From contig CAVVIO010000009.1 of NCBI GenBank assembly GCA_963748095.1, positions 248,001 to 312,000 of the forward strand: DNA of 64,000 bases, given 5' to 3'. Of this stretch, positions 1 through 9,074 are shown piece after piece. The notes under the pieces are model-generated. The model was given only the letters and a program-made list of their open reading frames with translations. It had not been told where the DNA came from and searched no databases. Source of the DNA: CAVVIO01 sp963748095. GTDB lineage: Bacteria > Bacteroidota > Bacteroidia > Bacteroidales > UBA10428. Position numbers and translations under genes: made by a program. Numbering within the stretch: position 1 is the stretch's first letter; the number at the start of each line of letters is the position of its first letter.

Positions 1-1
1 G

Positions 2-748
2 AATATTCAGTTTTTCTTTATCAATACACGCACTCAACTTCCTGCATTTCTTTACCTGCTGATAACAAGCAGCTATATTCCCCTGCAACAAGGAAATCCT
101 GCTATAATAGCAACATTATTTCTTGTATTTGCCTTATTCAGGATACTTGATTCATTCAAAAAAGAAGGTTTGGCATATAATTATTTTGATGCAGCATTAT
201 TATTGTCTTTTGGAAGTTTATTTTATTTCAACCTTATTTTTTTACTTCCGGTGACATGGATTGCTCTGATAGTATTACGTCAGCCCAGGTGGAGGGAATG
301 GGTATTTACACTATTAGGAGCAATTCTCCCTTATATATTTCTTTTTTCATATAATTACCTTAAAGATCGAAGTTTTGATCTGGCAATAAAAAATTTCAAC
401 AACATACTTTCTCATGTTAACACGCTGAAATACAGTCATCCTTTTGTAATATTTATAGGTTTTATTACCCTACTGGTCATTATAGCCAGTTTTTACATGG
501 TACGTGTTTTTGCCAGTAAAAAAATACACACCAGAAAATATTTTATAGTGTTTCTCGCCGTTTTCATTAATTTATTTCTGGTATATTTTATTATACCGGG
601 AGCAGGCATAGAACTTATCTTTTTATCGGCTGTACCCGTAACATATCTTCTAAGCCATTACTATATAAATATCAAAACTGGTTTCTGGAGCGAAGTGTCT
701 TTTCTCTTTCTCCTTTTTATGGTGATCTATATCAGGGCAACCGCTTAG
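2..748 (+). CDS. DUF6427-like multi-pass membrane protein (5' end missing)
   Basis: The reading frame is open through the left edge, so the start lies outside the window; the TTG at 170 is internal. About 248 residues are visible. The protein is very hydrophobic with roughly seven membrane segments. The stretch around 'YFNLIFLLPVTWIALI' followed by 'RWREWVFTLLGAILPY' resembles the Bacteroidota family DUF6427, which has no assigned function. The family assignment is from memory of the pattern. It converges on the leftward gene string that ends at 884. Function unknown. Confidence 0.7.
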   Translation, partial: NIQFFFINTRTQLPAFLYLLITSSYIPLQQGNPAIIATLFLVFALFRILDSFKKEGLAYNYFDAALLLSFGSLFYFNLIFLLPVTWIALIVLRQPRWREWVFTLLGAILPYIFLFSYNYLKDRSFDLAIKNFNNILSHVNTLKYSHPFVIFIGFITLLVIIASFYMVRVFASKKIHTRKYFIVFLAVFINLFLVYFIIPGAGIELIFLSAVPVTYLLSHYYINIKTGFWSEVSFLFLLFMVIYIRATA

Positions 749-830
749 TTATTGAAAATAACTGGGAGTATTATAAACTTAACTGTTTGTTTACCTGAAT
801 TTTCTCTTTCAGAATTCAAATTCCCCAAAT

Positions 831-855
831 AAAAAAATCCGGTTGGAGCCGGATT
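831..855 (-). terminator. Rho-independent terminator of the leftward Che/Sia operon
   Basis: A 7-bp stem AATCCGG/CCGGATT with a 6-base loop (TTGGAG) is followed, in the leftward direction, by seven T residues. It sits about 30 bases beyond the stop of the last gene of the leftward string, so it is the natural end of that transcript. Confidence 0.75.
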
Positions 856-883
856 ATATGAAGTGCTGCAATGATTGAAAAAT

Positions 884-1324
884 TTATAATTTCTTGACAA
901 AAGACAAAATACCAACAGCCGCCCCGGGTTTCCCCTCTTTAAACGATATAAAAACATGGTAAACCCCTGTTTTCTGGCATTTGAAATCGAAAAAGGGATA
1001 ATCTTTTCCTGATTGTGGTATAAAAGTACTTCCTAACATCAGGTTCATATCCCAAAGTTGCAATACTCCTTCGCCTTCCGAGTTTGGGGAAGTACAAATA
1101 GAGAAACGGTATTCAGTATTTTTACTGAGCACCATCGAATATTTAGCCGAAGGTGCTTTACCACCGGGTGTTCCGGCATCAAGTTTTACAACAAAGTCTT
1201 TCAGGTATGTTACATTTCCAGCATTAGCCGCACATTGCGCCACTAATTGAACATCGTCCTGGGCGTTGGCAACGGACCCAATGAAAATAAGAGCTAGTGA
1301 TATATATAAAAATATTTTTTTCAT
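884..1324 (-). CDS. Small secreted protein of unknown function, last gene of the Che/Sia operon
   Basis: 146 residues. It starts with a clear signal peptide (MKK, hydrophobic core, cleavage after VANAQ). The mature part of about 125 residues is beta-rich, with phrases such as 'EYRFSICTSPNSEGEGVLQLWD' broken by 'CQKTGVYHVFISFKEG', which suggests a small beta-sandwich exposed in the periplasm or outside. Three cysteines remain after cleavage. It follows the upstream lipoprotein gene with one base between stop and start, so the two are almost certainly co-transcribed and may form one complex. I do not recognise a family. The position at the end of a signalling/ABC operon suggests an envelope partner; that is inference. 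Confidence 0.75.
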   Translation of the reverse strand: MKKIFLYISLALIFIGSVANAQDDVQLVAQCAANAGNVTYLKDFVVKLDAGTPGGKAPSAKYSMVLSKNTEYRFSICTSPNSEGEGVLQLWDMNLMLGSTFIPQSGKDYPFFDFKCQKTGVYHVFISFKEGKPGAAVGILSFVKKL

Positions 1325-1325
1325 A

Positions 1326-2231
1326 TTAATCTTGGATTAGCCTGTTACGGATATTTTCAGTAGTATTTATGATATTGTCTAATTGATCTTTTGTGATATG
1401 AACAATGCTTTTATCATGCTGAACGATTGTAAGCATTCCGTTTTCTTCTATTGACTCAGGTTCTCCCTTCTCGATAGTAATTGTTACACCACTAAATTCG
1501 TCCTTGATTTTATTTAACTCTTTTATAAGTTTTGCAAAATGCTTATCACTCTGATAATTCTGAAGAATAAGCAAAAGGTCATTGAGAAGAATCTTCTGGT
1601 CTCCAATCCTGTCAGCAAGTTCGGGATGCGGCGCTTCCTTGGCAACCTGCGTGGCAAGGTACAACCCTTCTACCCATACCCCAGCCACAATAAGAGCGCT
1701 GAGGTTACTCCGTTTATTAGAACGAAGGTACTTGTCCATCTGATTAAAACTATGAACGGAGATATACATGAGAGAATCAAGATTCTGATTATTCGTTGCC
1801 AGCCTTTTCAATGTAGAAAAATCAAAAAACTGACCAACCCGGATGCCGTCGGCTAATGTTTTAATAGCAGATATATATTCGATTACTGCACTGGTTTTAT
1901 TATACATATTCAGGTAACCCAGATCAGCCCCATAAATACCAAGGTTAAACGCCTGTTGAAAACTAGTAGACATATTATCCACGTTATCAGTAGGAGCCAG
2001 GTATTTTTCCGAAAAAGGAACTCCGAGATCTTTTACAAGGGCAGCCATCTCTACAGGCGACGAAATGTTTTGGACTATATTCTGCATCGACTGCTCGGAT
2101 ATTTCCAGTACCCCTTTATTTAATACCGAATCCGGAACATCCATATCAGAAGTTTTACCTTTGTCTCCGCCCGACCTGCAGGAACTTATCATAATAACAG
2201 CCAGGAATAAGTATACTACTTTTTTTATCAT
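1326..2231 (-). CDS. Lipoprotein of unknown function downstream of the ABC transporter
   Basis: 301 residues with a lipoprotein signal: MIKK, hydrophobic core, then the lipobox 'MISSC' with Cys at about residue 18. The mature protein is mostly alpha-helical ('MQNIVQNISSPVEMAALVKDLG', cut by charged turns) and lacks obvious enzyme motifs. It lies 77 bases downstream of the ABC transporter gene and one base upstream of the small secreted protein, all on the same strand. The arrangement suggests that these two envelope proteins work with the transporter. I do not recognise the family. Confidence 0.75.
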   Translation of the reverse strand: MIKKVVYLFLAVIMISSCRSGGDKGKTSDMDVPDSVLNKGVLEISEQSMQNIVQNISSPVEMAALVKDLGVPFSEKYLAPTDNVDNMSTSFQQAFNLGIYGADLGYLNMYNKTSAVIEYISAIKTLADGIRVGQFFDFSTLKRLATNNQNLDSLMYISVHSFNQMDKYLRSNKRSNLSALIVAGVWVEGLYLATQVAKEAPHPELADRIGDQKILLNDLLLILQNYQSDKHFAKLIKELNKIKDEFSGVTITIEKGEPESIEENGMLTIVQHDKSIVHITKDQLDNIINTTENIRNRLIQD

Positions 2232-2308
2232 GATTTCATTCGATTTCTTTAAGTACGTAAAAATAACAATTTAAATAAATAAATTAAAAATCAAATTTTT
2301 AACAAATT

Positions 2309-5300
2309 CTATTTCCTCTTCTTAATTCGATCCCCTAAAGTTAAAAGATTCTTTAAAGACTCTCTGTATAGGGTGATGTATAACAATAAAGTAAGGATCC
2401 ATACAACACTGAGATTAAACCAATAGGTGTCGAAATATTTTCCGAGGAATTGTTTTTCAGGCGAGAAAAAATGTGCCCTGAAATCGAAAATGTTACTCAC
2501 TACCGGATTTTCATATATAGGATCAATATGTTGCACTAATTGATGATTATATTCGAGAATCTTGTTTTTTTCAAATACTTTTTTTACGATATCCGAAACA
2601 CTTTCGTTATCATATCTGTCCCTGTATTCTTTGTACAAGCCAGGCATATTATCCAAATAGTAATTAATCCTATTCTCTTTCATTTTTGTAGCAGTCTGAA
2701 ATTCATTGCTGTAATAAGCATCCAGCCTGTTTAAATATTCATATAATTTATGTGCTACAGCTTTGTTGAACTTTGATGGTATTAATTTATCTACCTCGTC
2801 AAATTTAATTTCCGGGACATTTTTATTTTCCTTCTTTACTTCATTATAGAGTAATAAGAGATCATCCTTGGTTACTTCAACCTCATCGATATTATTAAGT
2901 TCTTTATTTACCCTGTCAAGCCGGTCTTTCATGGCGGGGATAAAGTAAACTTTTTTAAAGTCGGATTGACTTATTTTTTTATCCTGGTTGTAAAACAATT
3001 TATTGAACTCATTATCCTTAAACTGATGTACCATCAGCGCTTCATAAGTCCATTTTGTAACCATAAAATCAGCTAGAAGCGGCACCTTATCTACCCTGCC
3101 TACTGTACGATTGAGTTTATCGAAACTGAACATAGCCCCGCTTAAAATCATCATTGGGATCATCAGTAATGGTATAAGGATATAAATTGTTACTGCCGAA
3201 TTGAATGAAGCGGAAATATTAAGTCCAAGCATATTTGCAAAAGCAGCAGTTGAAAATAATGCAAACCAGTAAATAAAGTTCATTCCGCTGATTCCCAAAA
3301 TACTATTTGCAATAATCACAAAAAGATAAGCCTGTATAGCGGAAATTAAAAATAATATAAGAATTTTTGATATCAGATAACTTGAACGGCTCAGGTTAAG
3401 AAATGCTTCCCGCTTTAAAATCTTACGGTCCCTGAAAATTTCTTCGGCACTTACCGTAAGACCCAAGAATAATGCAACAATCAGTGACATGAAAATAAAA
3501 ATCGGTATATTTTCATTATCCCTGAAAATATATACTTTGGAAGTAGGATCGGAAATATAACGGATAATATACGACAGGATGAAACCAAGCGCCGGCGCTT
3601 CCAGCAAAGTCAGGGCCAGGTATTGCCTGTTGGAAATTTTCGACAGAAAGTCCCGGATAGTATATATTTTCAACTGACTAAGCCAGTTTGGAATATTTAA
3701 TGTTTTTGGAGGATTATCCTTAATAAGTTTAATTTCCTCGTGCACAGAATTCTCATTGTAATGCTCTTCCCATTTCTGAGGTGTAACTTTTCGCGATTCT
3801 GTATAATTACCAAATTCGTCCACCACCTTAGCTTCAATAATATTGAAAATAAGTTCAGGGTTTACATTACCACATGTAGGGCATTCGCCGACATCGCTGT
3901 TGATTTGCGCATCAAGCCGCTTAAAATACATTACTGCCTCCACGGGGTTTCCGTAATAGATCATGTATCCACCGGTATCGAGAATGATCATCTTGTCGAA
4001 CATCTTGTATATTTCGGAGGACGGTTGATGAATGACTACAAAAATCAGTTTTCCTTTCAGGGTTAGTTCCCTTAGTAAGTCCATTACATTTTCCGAATCG
4101 CGTGAAGACAAGCCAGAGGTAGGTTCGTCCACAAAGAGGATAGATGGTTCCCTGATCAGTTCCAGAGCAATGTTTAACCGTTTTCGTTGACCTCCGCTGA
4201 TGGTTTTTTTCAAAGGTGAACCAACTTTCAGGTCCCTTCTGTCAACCAGGCCCAGGATATTTAAAAGGTGGGTCACCATTTCTTCCAATTCGGAGTCCGA
4301 TTTATCTTTAAAGCAAAGCTTGGCGTTATAATAAAGATTTTCGAATACGGTGAGTTCTTCAATAAGCAGATCATCCTGGGGTATAAGTCCGATAACACCT
4401 TCCAGTTTTTCCCGTTCTTTATGCAGGTTTATGCCGTTTATCAGCACTTCTCCTTTTGAAGGAGCCTCGACTCCTGCCAGGACATTAAGCAAAGTAGTTT
4501 TGCCGGCTCCACTGGCACCCATTATACCTATCAATCGCCCGTGACCCTCGGAAAAACTGATATTCCGTATACCAAGATTACCGTTGGAAAACTGATAGTT
4601 AATATCACGTGCGACGTAAGAAATCTTACTGGCTGAAATATCTGCCAGGAAATGAGCCGCTACATCACTGTAATATACTGGCGATCCCTTGGGTAATTTA
4701 ACGGTACTTCCATTTGCAAACAGGTAAATCCTGTCATTATGAATAGGTAGTCCGTTCAGGAAAAGATCTTGTGGTCCGGTATATTTTAAAAAATATAAAT
4801 CAACACTTTGTATTCTTAAAATAAGAATATTTTCATCAAGTTGTTTGGTATGGATTTTCTTGGCTTTGGAGTATCTTTTGTTATTATCATTAATAACAAG
4901 AATATTCTCATTATCTAATTCTTCAGGATTATTTTTTACAACAAAAAGTTCAATACTATTAAATTCTTCTTGTGCAATTTTAAAAACTTCAGCCACCGTA
5001 TTAATAATGGCCATTCGCTGATCGGTAAACTTACGGTCGGCATTCACAATTTCAAACAAGCGCACCAACGCAACAATTTTCTGTTTTTGTGTCAGTGTTT
5101 TGTTAATCTTTTTACACAGTCCAAGTATCCTAACCGAGTCTCTTACCGAAGTGAGTTTGTTTTTCTTTTTTTCCTCTTCTTCTTCTCCTCCGTTATCAAT
5201 AAGCCCTGCATGTGTTTCAAACAAAGTAAAGTATTCCTTAACCTCCTCATCTCCGAGTTGTTGTTTGAGAAAAGTTTTGACATACTCTACCTGTGTTGAT

Positions 5301-5371
5301 TCAACCCCCTCATCTTGTTTGGCAATAATTGCAAACAATTGCATCAGGGCTTTTAATATCTCTTCACTCAT
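2309..5371 (-). CDS. ABCG-type ABC transporter with TerB-like and FHA-like N-terminal regions
   Basis: 1020 residues, a half-transporter with the ATPase before the membrane domain, as in the ABCG/White group. Residues about 1-150 are helical with an acidic patch and resemble a TerB-like tellurite-resistance domain. Residues about 180-240 ('LFLNGLPIHNDRIYLFANGS') look like an FHA-type beta fold. The ATPase follows: Walker A GASGAGKTT at about 285-293, signature SGGQRKRL, Walker B ILFVDEPTSG, and a switch His in 'FVVIHQPSSE'. A membrane domain (ABC2 type) covers about 610-780 with a further segment near the C-terminus, separated by a charged helical insert of about 200 residues. Known ABCG proteins export lipids or hydrophobic compounds; the substrate here is unknown. 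It is directly downstream of siaC/siaB/siaA-like genes (50-base gap), which makes it the best candidate output of that switch. The domain names are pattern-based. Confidence 0.85.
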   Translation of the reverse strand: MSEEILKALMQLFAIIAKQDEGVESTQVEYVKTFLKQQLGDEEVKEYFTLFETHAGLIDNGGEEEEEKKKNKLTSVRDSVRILGLCKKINKTLTQKQKIVALVRLFEIVNADRKFTDQRMAIINTVAEVFKIAQEEFNSIELFVVKNNPEELDNENILVINDNNKRYSKAKKIHTKQLDENILILRIQSVDLYFLKYTGPQDLFLNGLPIHNDRIYLFANGSTVKLPKGSPVYYSDVAAHFLADISASKISYVARDINYQFSNGNLGIRNISFSEGHGRLIGIMGASGAGKTTLLNVLAGVEAPSKGEVLINGINLHKEREKLEGVIGLIPQDDLLIEELTVFENLYYNAKLCFKDKSDSELEEMVTHLLNILGLVDRRDLKVGSPLKKTISGGQRKRLNIALELIREPSILFVDEPTSGLSSRDSENVMDLLRELTLKGKLIFVVIHQPSSEIYKMFDKMIILDTGGYMIYYGNPVEAVMYFKRLDAQINSDVGECPTCGNVNPELIFNIIEAKVVDEFGNYTESRKVTPQKWEEHYNENSVHEEIKLIKDNPPKTLNIPNWLSQLKIYTIRDFLSKISNRQYLALTLLEAPALGFILSYIIRYISDPTSKVYIFRDNENIPIFIFMSLIVALFLGLTVSAEEIFRDRKILKREAFLNLSRSSYLISKILILFLISAIQAYLFVIIANSILGISGMNFIYWFALFSTAAFANMLGLNISASFNSAVTIYILIPLLMIPMMILSGAMFSFDKLNRTVGRVDKVPLLADFMVTKWTYEALMVHQFKDNEFNKLFYNQDKKISQSDFKKVYFIPAMKDRLDRVNKELNNIDEVEVTKDDLLLLYNEVKKENKNVPEIKFDEVDKLIPSKFNKAVAHKLYEYLNRLDAYYSNEFQTATKMKENRINYYLDNMPGLYKEYRDRYDNESVSDIVKKVFEKNKILEYNHQLVQHIDPIYENPVVSNIFDFRAHFFSPEKQFLGKYFDTYWFNLSVVWILTLLLYITLYRESLKNLLTLGDRIKKRK

Positions 5372-5421
5372 TGATTAACCAGTTTGAAAAATGTTTATCG
5401 GGACTGAAAAGTGACGATTTC

Positions 5422-5799
5422 TCAGGAATAACTGACTTGTTCAAATGGTACATCAACAATATCAGCATATTCTTCCCCAGCTTCCTCCATATCTTCGTCA
5501 TCTTCAGGGTAATGCCAGCGAATAAGGACATCGTTCCCTTCTTCATGCATTTCTTCCAGTTTCATCAGGATGTCTAATAATAATTTCGAAGAAGCGGTAT
5601 TAAAATAAGTTAGTTTAAAATTGAAAACAGTTTTTTTATTCGGATGCTCTGCATACTCGTTCAGCCAGCTTAAAACCGGCTCATAAAACGAAGCCACATC
5701 TTCAGGCAAGGATCTCCCTGCTATTTCCATTATCTCATGCTCTGCGTCCAAAATAATTTTTGGAGTATCTTCAGTTCCTTGAATCTTAATTGTTTCCAT
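5422..5799 (-). CDS. siaC: SiaC-family regulatory phosphoprotein (DUF1987)
   Basis: 125 residues, the normal length for DUF1987/SiaC. In Pseudomonas aeruginosa SiaC is an anti-anti-sigma-like partner protein that SiaB phosphorylates on Thr68 and SiaA dephosphorylates. Here the conserved 'LTYFNTASSKLLLDIL' motif places a Thr exactly at residue 68. The N-terminal 'TPKIILD' strand and the 'GRSLPEDVASFYEPVLSWL' helix also fit the family. It is 9 bases downstream of the kinase gene. In Pseudomonas unphosphorylated SiaC activates the diguanylate cyclase SiaD; no GGDEF gene is present here, so the target must differ. The ABC transporter encoded next is a plausible partner. Confidence 0.88.
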   Translation of the reverse strand: METIKIQGTEDTPKIILDAEHEIMEIAGRSLPEDVASFYEPVLSWLNEYAEHPNKKTVFNFKLTYFNTASSKLLLDILMKLEEMHEEGNDVLIRWHYPEDDEDMEEAGEEYADIVDVPFEQVSYS

Positions 5800-5808
5800 A
5801 GTATTGCA

Positions 5809-6390
5809 TTAGTTAAATTCTCTAGGTATTGTCGAAGTTAATAAAAAGAAAGAGGTATCATCGGATATAGGCAAAAAATGGTATTCCAATTCTTTTCCTG
5901 TTTTTCTTTTAATATCAATAAATCCCAACCCGGCTCCTCCTTTATCGGATAAGCGTCCTTCTTTCATTTGTCTTTTATACAACTGCTTCAACTCTTCCTT
6001 ATCCATACGGTTGATCGTCTCAAGCATCTCAGTTAGTTCTTCTATCCGTTCGTTTTCAACAGCATTTCCTGTTGTAACACTATACTCGTTTTCACCTTTG
6101 CTAACCAGAAAAATTCCTCTTCCCGAGAAAATATAGTCATTTGAAGTGAAATCATCAGCATGTTTACTGATATTTTGTAAACATTCCACCATTACATGAA
6201 ATACTTTCCGCTGAACGGCACCAGATTCATCTTCCTTGGCCATATTGGACTCGGTTAACGAGGTGAATGCCTTGGTTATCTGGTGAGTGATTTCTCCTTC
6301 ATATACCAAGGTTATTTCATGGGCCTTCATTGATTTGTAGAATTCATAAACAAATTCCAGAAAGCCCTTCACATCTTTTTTGTTATCCAT
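5809..6390 (-). CDS. siaB: SiaB-family protein kinase
   Basis: 193 residues. SiaB proteins are single-domain GHKL-fold kinases that phosphorylate SiaC. The GHKL features are visible: a helix 'VMVECLQNISKHADD' with the Mg-binding Asn at about 73, 'VTTGNAV' around 105-111, and the glycine-rich ATP lid 'DKGGAGLGFIDIKRKTG' around 149-165. It lies between the phosphatase gene (47-base gap) and siaC (9-base gap), matching the SiaABC order of Pseudomonas. There is no sensor region, so the input must come from the phosphatase side or from other operon products. Confidence 0.88.
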   Translation of the reverse strand: MDNKKDVKGFLEFVYEFYKSMKAHEITLVYEGEITHQITKAFTSLTESNMAKEDESGAVQRKVFHVMVECLQNISKHADDFTSNDYIFSGRGIFLVSKGENEYSVTTGNAVENERIEELTEMLETINRMDKEELKQLYKRQMKEGRLSDKGGAGLGFIDIKRKTGKELEYHFLPISDDTSFFLLTSTIPREFN

Positions 6391-6437
6391 AATACACTTG
6401 TTTAATTATGCTTTTTTCTTATTGTATACTATTTTTA

Positions 6438-9074
6438 CTAAAATTCAATGCCAATCAATAAAACATCATCAATCTGTTTGTTTTCTCCTTTCCAGCTCTC
6501 AAAATCCCCAGCAAAATAATCATTTATTTGCTGCATTGTCAAATCTTTGTTCATTTGAATTGTTTCCCTGACACGCCTCGGTGAGTATTTTTTCATCTCG
6601 TCACCCCCCAGCTGGTCGGATAATCCATCTGAAAAGAAAAAAATCTTGTCACCCCGTTTGTATTTTATTACGTGATTTGTGAAATCTTGTTCTGCTTTTT
6701 TTCGATGAGGTATTCCACCAATCGCTTTCCGGTCGCCTTTGAACTCCGTCAGTTCCCCATCACGTAAAAGGTACAGCGGTCTGTGAGCGCCAGCAAACTG
6801 TACTTCTTTTAATTTATGATTTATTTTACAAAAAGCAATATCCATCCCGTCTCTTGCTTCAGCATCTTCACGGTCCTGCTTCAATGTTCTTCTTACACTA
6901 TAATGTAATTGATCACAAATACCGGCAGCCGTTTGTTCCCTGTCATGATCAACAATATTATTAAGTAGAAAATACCCGATAAACGAAAGCAAAGCACCAG
7001 GCACACCATGTCCTGTACAATCTACCACAGCAATATAAATATCATCGTTTCTTTTAAAAAACCATGGGAAATCCCCGCTGATAACATCTCTTGGTAAATA
7101 AAATATAAACGATTTGGGAAGGTACTGGCGGATAACTTTATTATCGGGAAGTATGGAAGTTTGTATCCGTTCAGCGTAATTGATCGAATCTTCAATATTA
7201 CGATTCTTATCCTGAATCTCTTTTTCAATTCTTTTAGCTTCTGTAATATCGTGCCCAACGAAAAGTATAGTTTCCAGCTCGTTTTCATTAAATTCAGGAA
7301 TGGCATCAAAACTCATTATCCGTTCCGATTCCTGATCATTATTTGCAGAAATGGTGATCTGAGCATTGGTTTTATTCGGCGACGATTTTATTTCATCAAT
7401 TGCTTTCTTAAAATAATTGACCAGAACATCTGATAAGTTAATTTCATGAAGTGTCTTGTTTATAAGATCTTTGGGATCAATACCTATATAATCTTTCACA
7501 ACCGGATTAGCATAGAAGAATTGTCCTACAGTACTCAACCGGATGATCATGTCGAGCGAATTTTCCGATAGAGCCTGCATCTTACTACGCATACGCTCTT
7601 CTTTTTCAGCTCTTTTCCGTTCAGTTATATCTGTAGAATTCAGAATAATCCCATTGATAGCATTATCGTTTAATAAGTTACGACCGGTAGATTCAAGGAA
7701 AATTTTCTGACCATTCTTTTTCATGTAAGTATACTGAATGGTTACCGGTTGACCTGGATTTTCCAACAATTGCTTAAACATATCCCTCAGGCTTGCCTCT
7801 CCTTTCCTGGTTAGCCTGTCGATATCTTTTCCTCCCATCATCTCCTCAGGTGTATAACCTAAAATTTTGGTTACCGATGGGCTCTCATAAGTCATTTCCA
7901 TTTCTTTATTATAGATGGAAATGATTTCCGATGCATTTTCAAGTAATGAATACAACCGTTTTTGGGCATTCTCAACTTCCTGAATTTTCGACTCAAGCTG
8001 TTCGTTCGAATTTTTCAATTCTTCCTGGGTTGCCTGCATCTCCTCTGCATTTTGCCTCAGTTCTTCTTCATTCTCCTGAAGTTCAATGGTCATTTGCTGC
8101 GACTCTTTCAATAATTGTTCAGTACGCTGATTGACCTTAAGGTTGAAAATCGTCCGGGCGATTATTTCACCCAGTTCTTTCATATAACGAATCGTAAGCT
8201 CCGGAATTTCAGGTTCGAGGGATGCAAATTCAATAACACCCTGTAATTTTTCATCAGTAATAAGTGGTACCAGTAAAATGCTTTGAGGTTTTTGCTCACC
8301 TAATATTCCCGAAGTTATTGTTACATAATCATCGGGTATTTCGGTACGGTAAATATAATTCATTTCATAGGCACACTGTCCGATGAGACCATATCCCATT
8401 TTGAATTCCTGGTTTATATGTTTTTTCCGGTTATAGGCATAGGAAGCTATATTGACCAGTTTATTCTCTTCTTCATGATATAGATAAACTGCACCCTGGA
8501 TGGCGTTAATAAACTTAACCAATGAAACGATAACCTGTCCGGCAAGTTCATCGATATTATTATTTATCCTTAAAATATTAGAAACAAGATCTTTCCCTTC
8601 TGCGATCCAACTTTGTTCTGTTTCTTTTTTATTGTTGGCACGCAGGTTTTCACGCATCAATACCAGCGATTGTGCCAGAATATCACTATTGGCAGAAATA
8701 TCAAGTTTTGTATCGTAATTTCCTTCGCCTATTTGTTTGGCAAACTCTGCCATTTTATTAAGACGTTCATCACGTTCAGATATTTGAATATCAAATTGCG
8801 CTTTTTCACGATAACTTCTATTTTTTATGATAAATGCAATTGCCAGAAAAACCAATGGCATAAGATCGACGAACCAAAGTATAGGATTCTCTTTATGCAT
8901 TTTTAAGATCGACGAAATAGAAATATGAATTCGGTTGGTAATAATTTCGATAATCCATGCCATAACAGGAAAAAATATTCCAACAATTATGGCGATAACC
9001 AAAATATTTATCTTTATGCCCAGGTTAATATTTGAAAAGATCTTTTTTTGCATAAGGTATTCAGGACTTGACAA
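6438..9074 (-). CDS. SiaA-like PP2C phosphatase with HAMP-like, GAF and two PAS regions
   Basis: 878 residues. Two membrane segments (about 20-45 and 65-85) are followed by a HAMP-like linker, a GAF domain (about 165-305), a long signalling helix with 'NEEELRQNAEEMQATQEEL', two PAS domains (about 375-495 and 497-615) and a C-terminal SpoIIE/PP2C phosphatase (about 640-878). The PP2C metal ligands are visible in 'VISGDFPWFF', 'VVDCTGHGVPGA', 'FFSDGLSDQLGG' and 'IDDVLLIGIEF'. SiaA of Pseudomonas is HAMP plus PP2C and dephosphorylates SiaC; this version has much larger cytosolic sensing. Its start overlaps the end of the preceding GAF gene by 14 bases. No kinase motif is present. Assignment as the SiaC phosphatase rests on family and position. 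Confidence 0.87.
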   Translation of the reverse strand: MSSPEYLMQKKIFSNINLGIKINILVIAIIVGIFFPVMAWIIEIITNRIHISISSILKMHKENPILWFVDLMPLVFLAIAFIIKNRSYREKAQFDIQISERDERLNKMAEFAKQIGEGNYDTKLDISANSDILAQSLVLMRENLRANNKKETEQSWIAEGKDLVSNILRINNNIDELAGQVIVSLVKFINAIQGAVYLYHEEENKLVNIASYAYNRKKHINQEFKMGYGLIGQCAYEMNYIYRTEIPDDYVTITSGILGEQKPQSILLVPLITDEKLQGVIEFASLEPEIPELTIRYMKELGEIIARTIFNLKVNQRTEQLLKESQQMTIELQENEEELRQNAEEMQATQEELKNSNEQLESKIQEVENAQKRLYSLLENASEIISIYNKEMEMTYESPSVTKILGYTPEEMMGGKDIDRLTRKGEASLRDMFKQLLENPGQPVTIQYTYMKKNGQKIFLESTGRNLLNDNAINGIILNSTDITERKRAEKEERMRSKMQALSENSLDMIIRLSTVGQFFYANPVVKDYIGIDPKDLINKTLHEINLSDVLVNYFKKAIDEIKSSPNKTNAQITISANNDQESERIMSFDAIPEFNENELETILFVGHDITEAKRIEKEIQDKNRNIEDSINYAERIQTSILPDNKVIRQYLPKSFIFYLPRDVISGDFPWFFKRNDDIYIAVVDCTGHGVPGALLSFIGYFLLNNIVDHDREQTAAGICDQLHYSVRRTLKQDREDAEARDGMDIAFCKINHKLKEVQFAGAHRPLYLLRDGELTEFKGDRKAIGGIPHRKKAEQDFTNHVIKYKRGDKIFFFSDGLSDQLGGDEMKKYSPRRVRETIQMNKDLTMQQINDYFAGDFESWKGENKQIDDVLLIGIEF

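Noticed and set aside
3740..5378. Several open frames antisense to the ABC transporter gene
   Set aside because: They lie wholly inside a strongly supported coding frame, have no start signals or family features, and their composition follows from the codons of the opposite strand.
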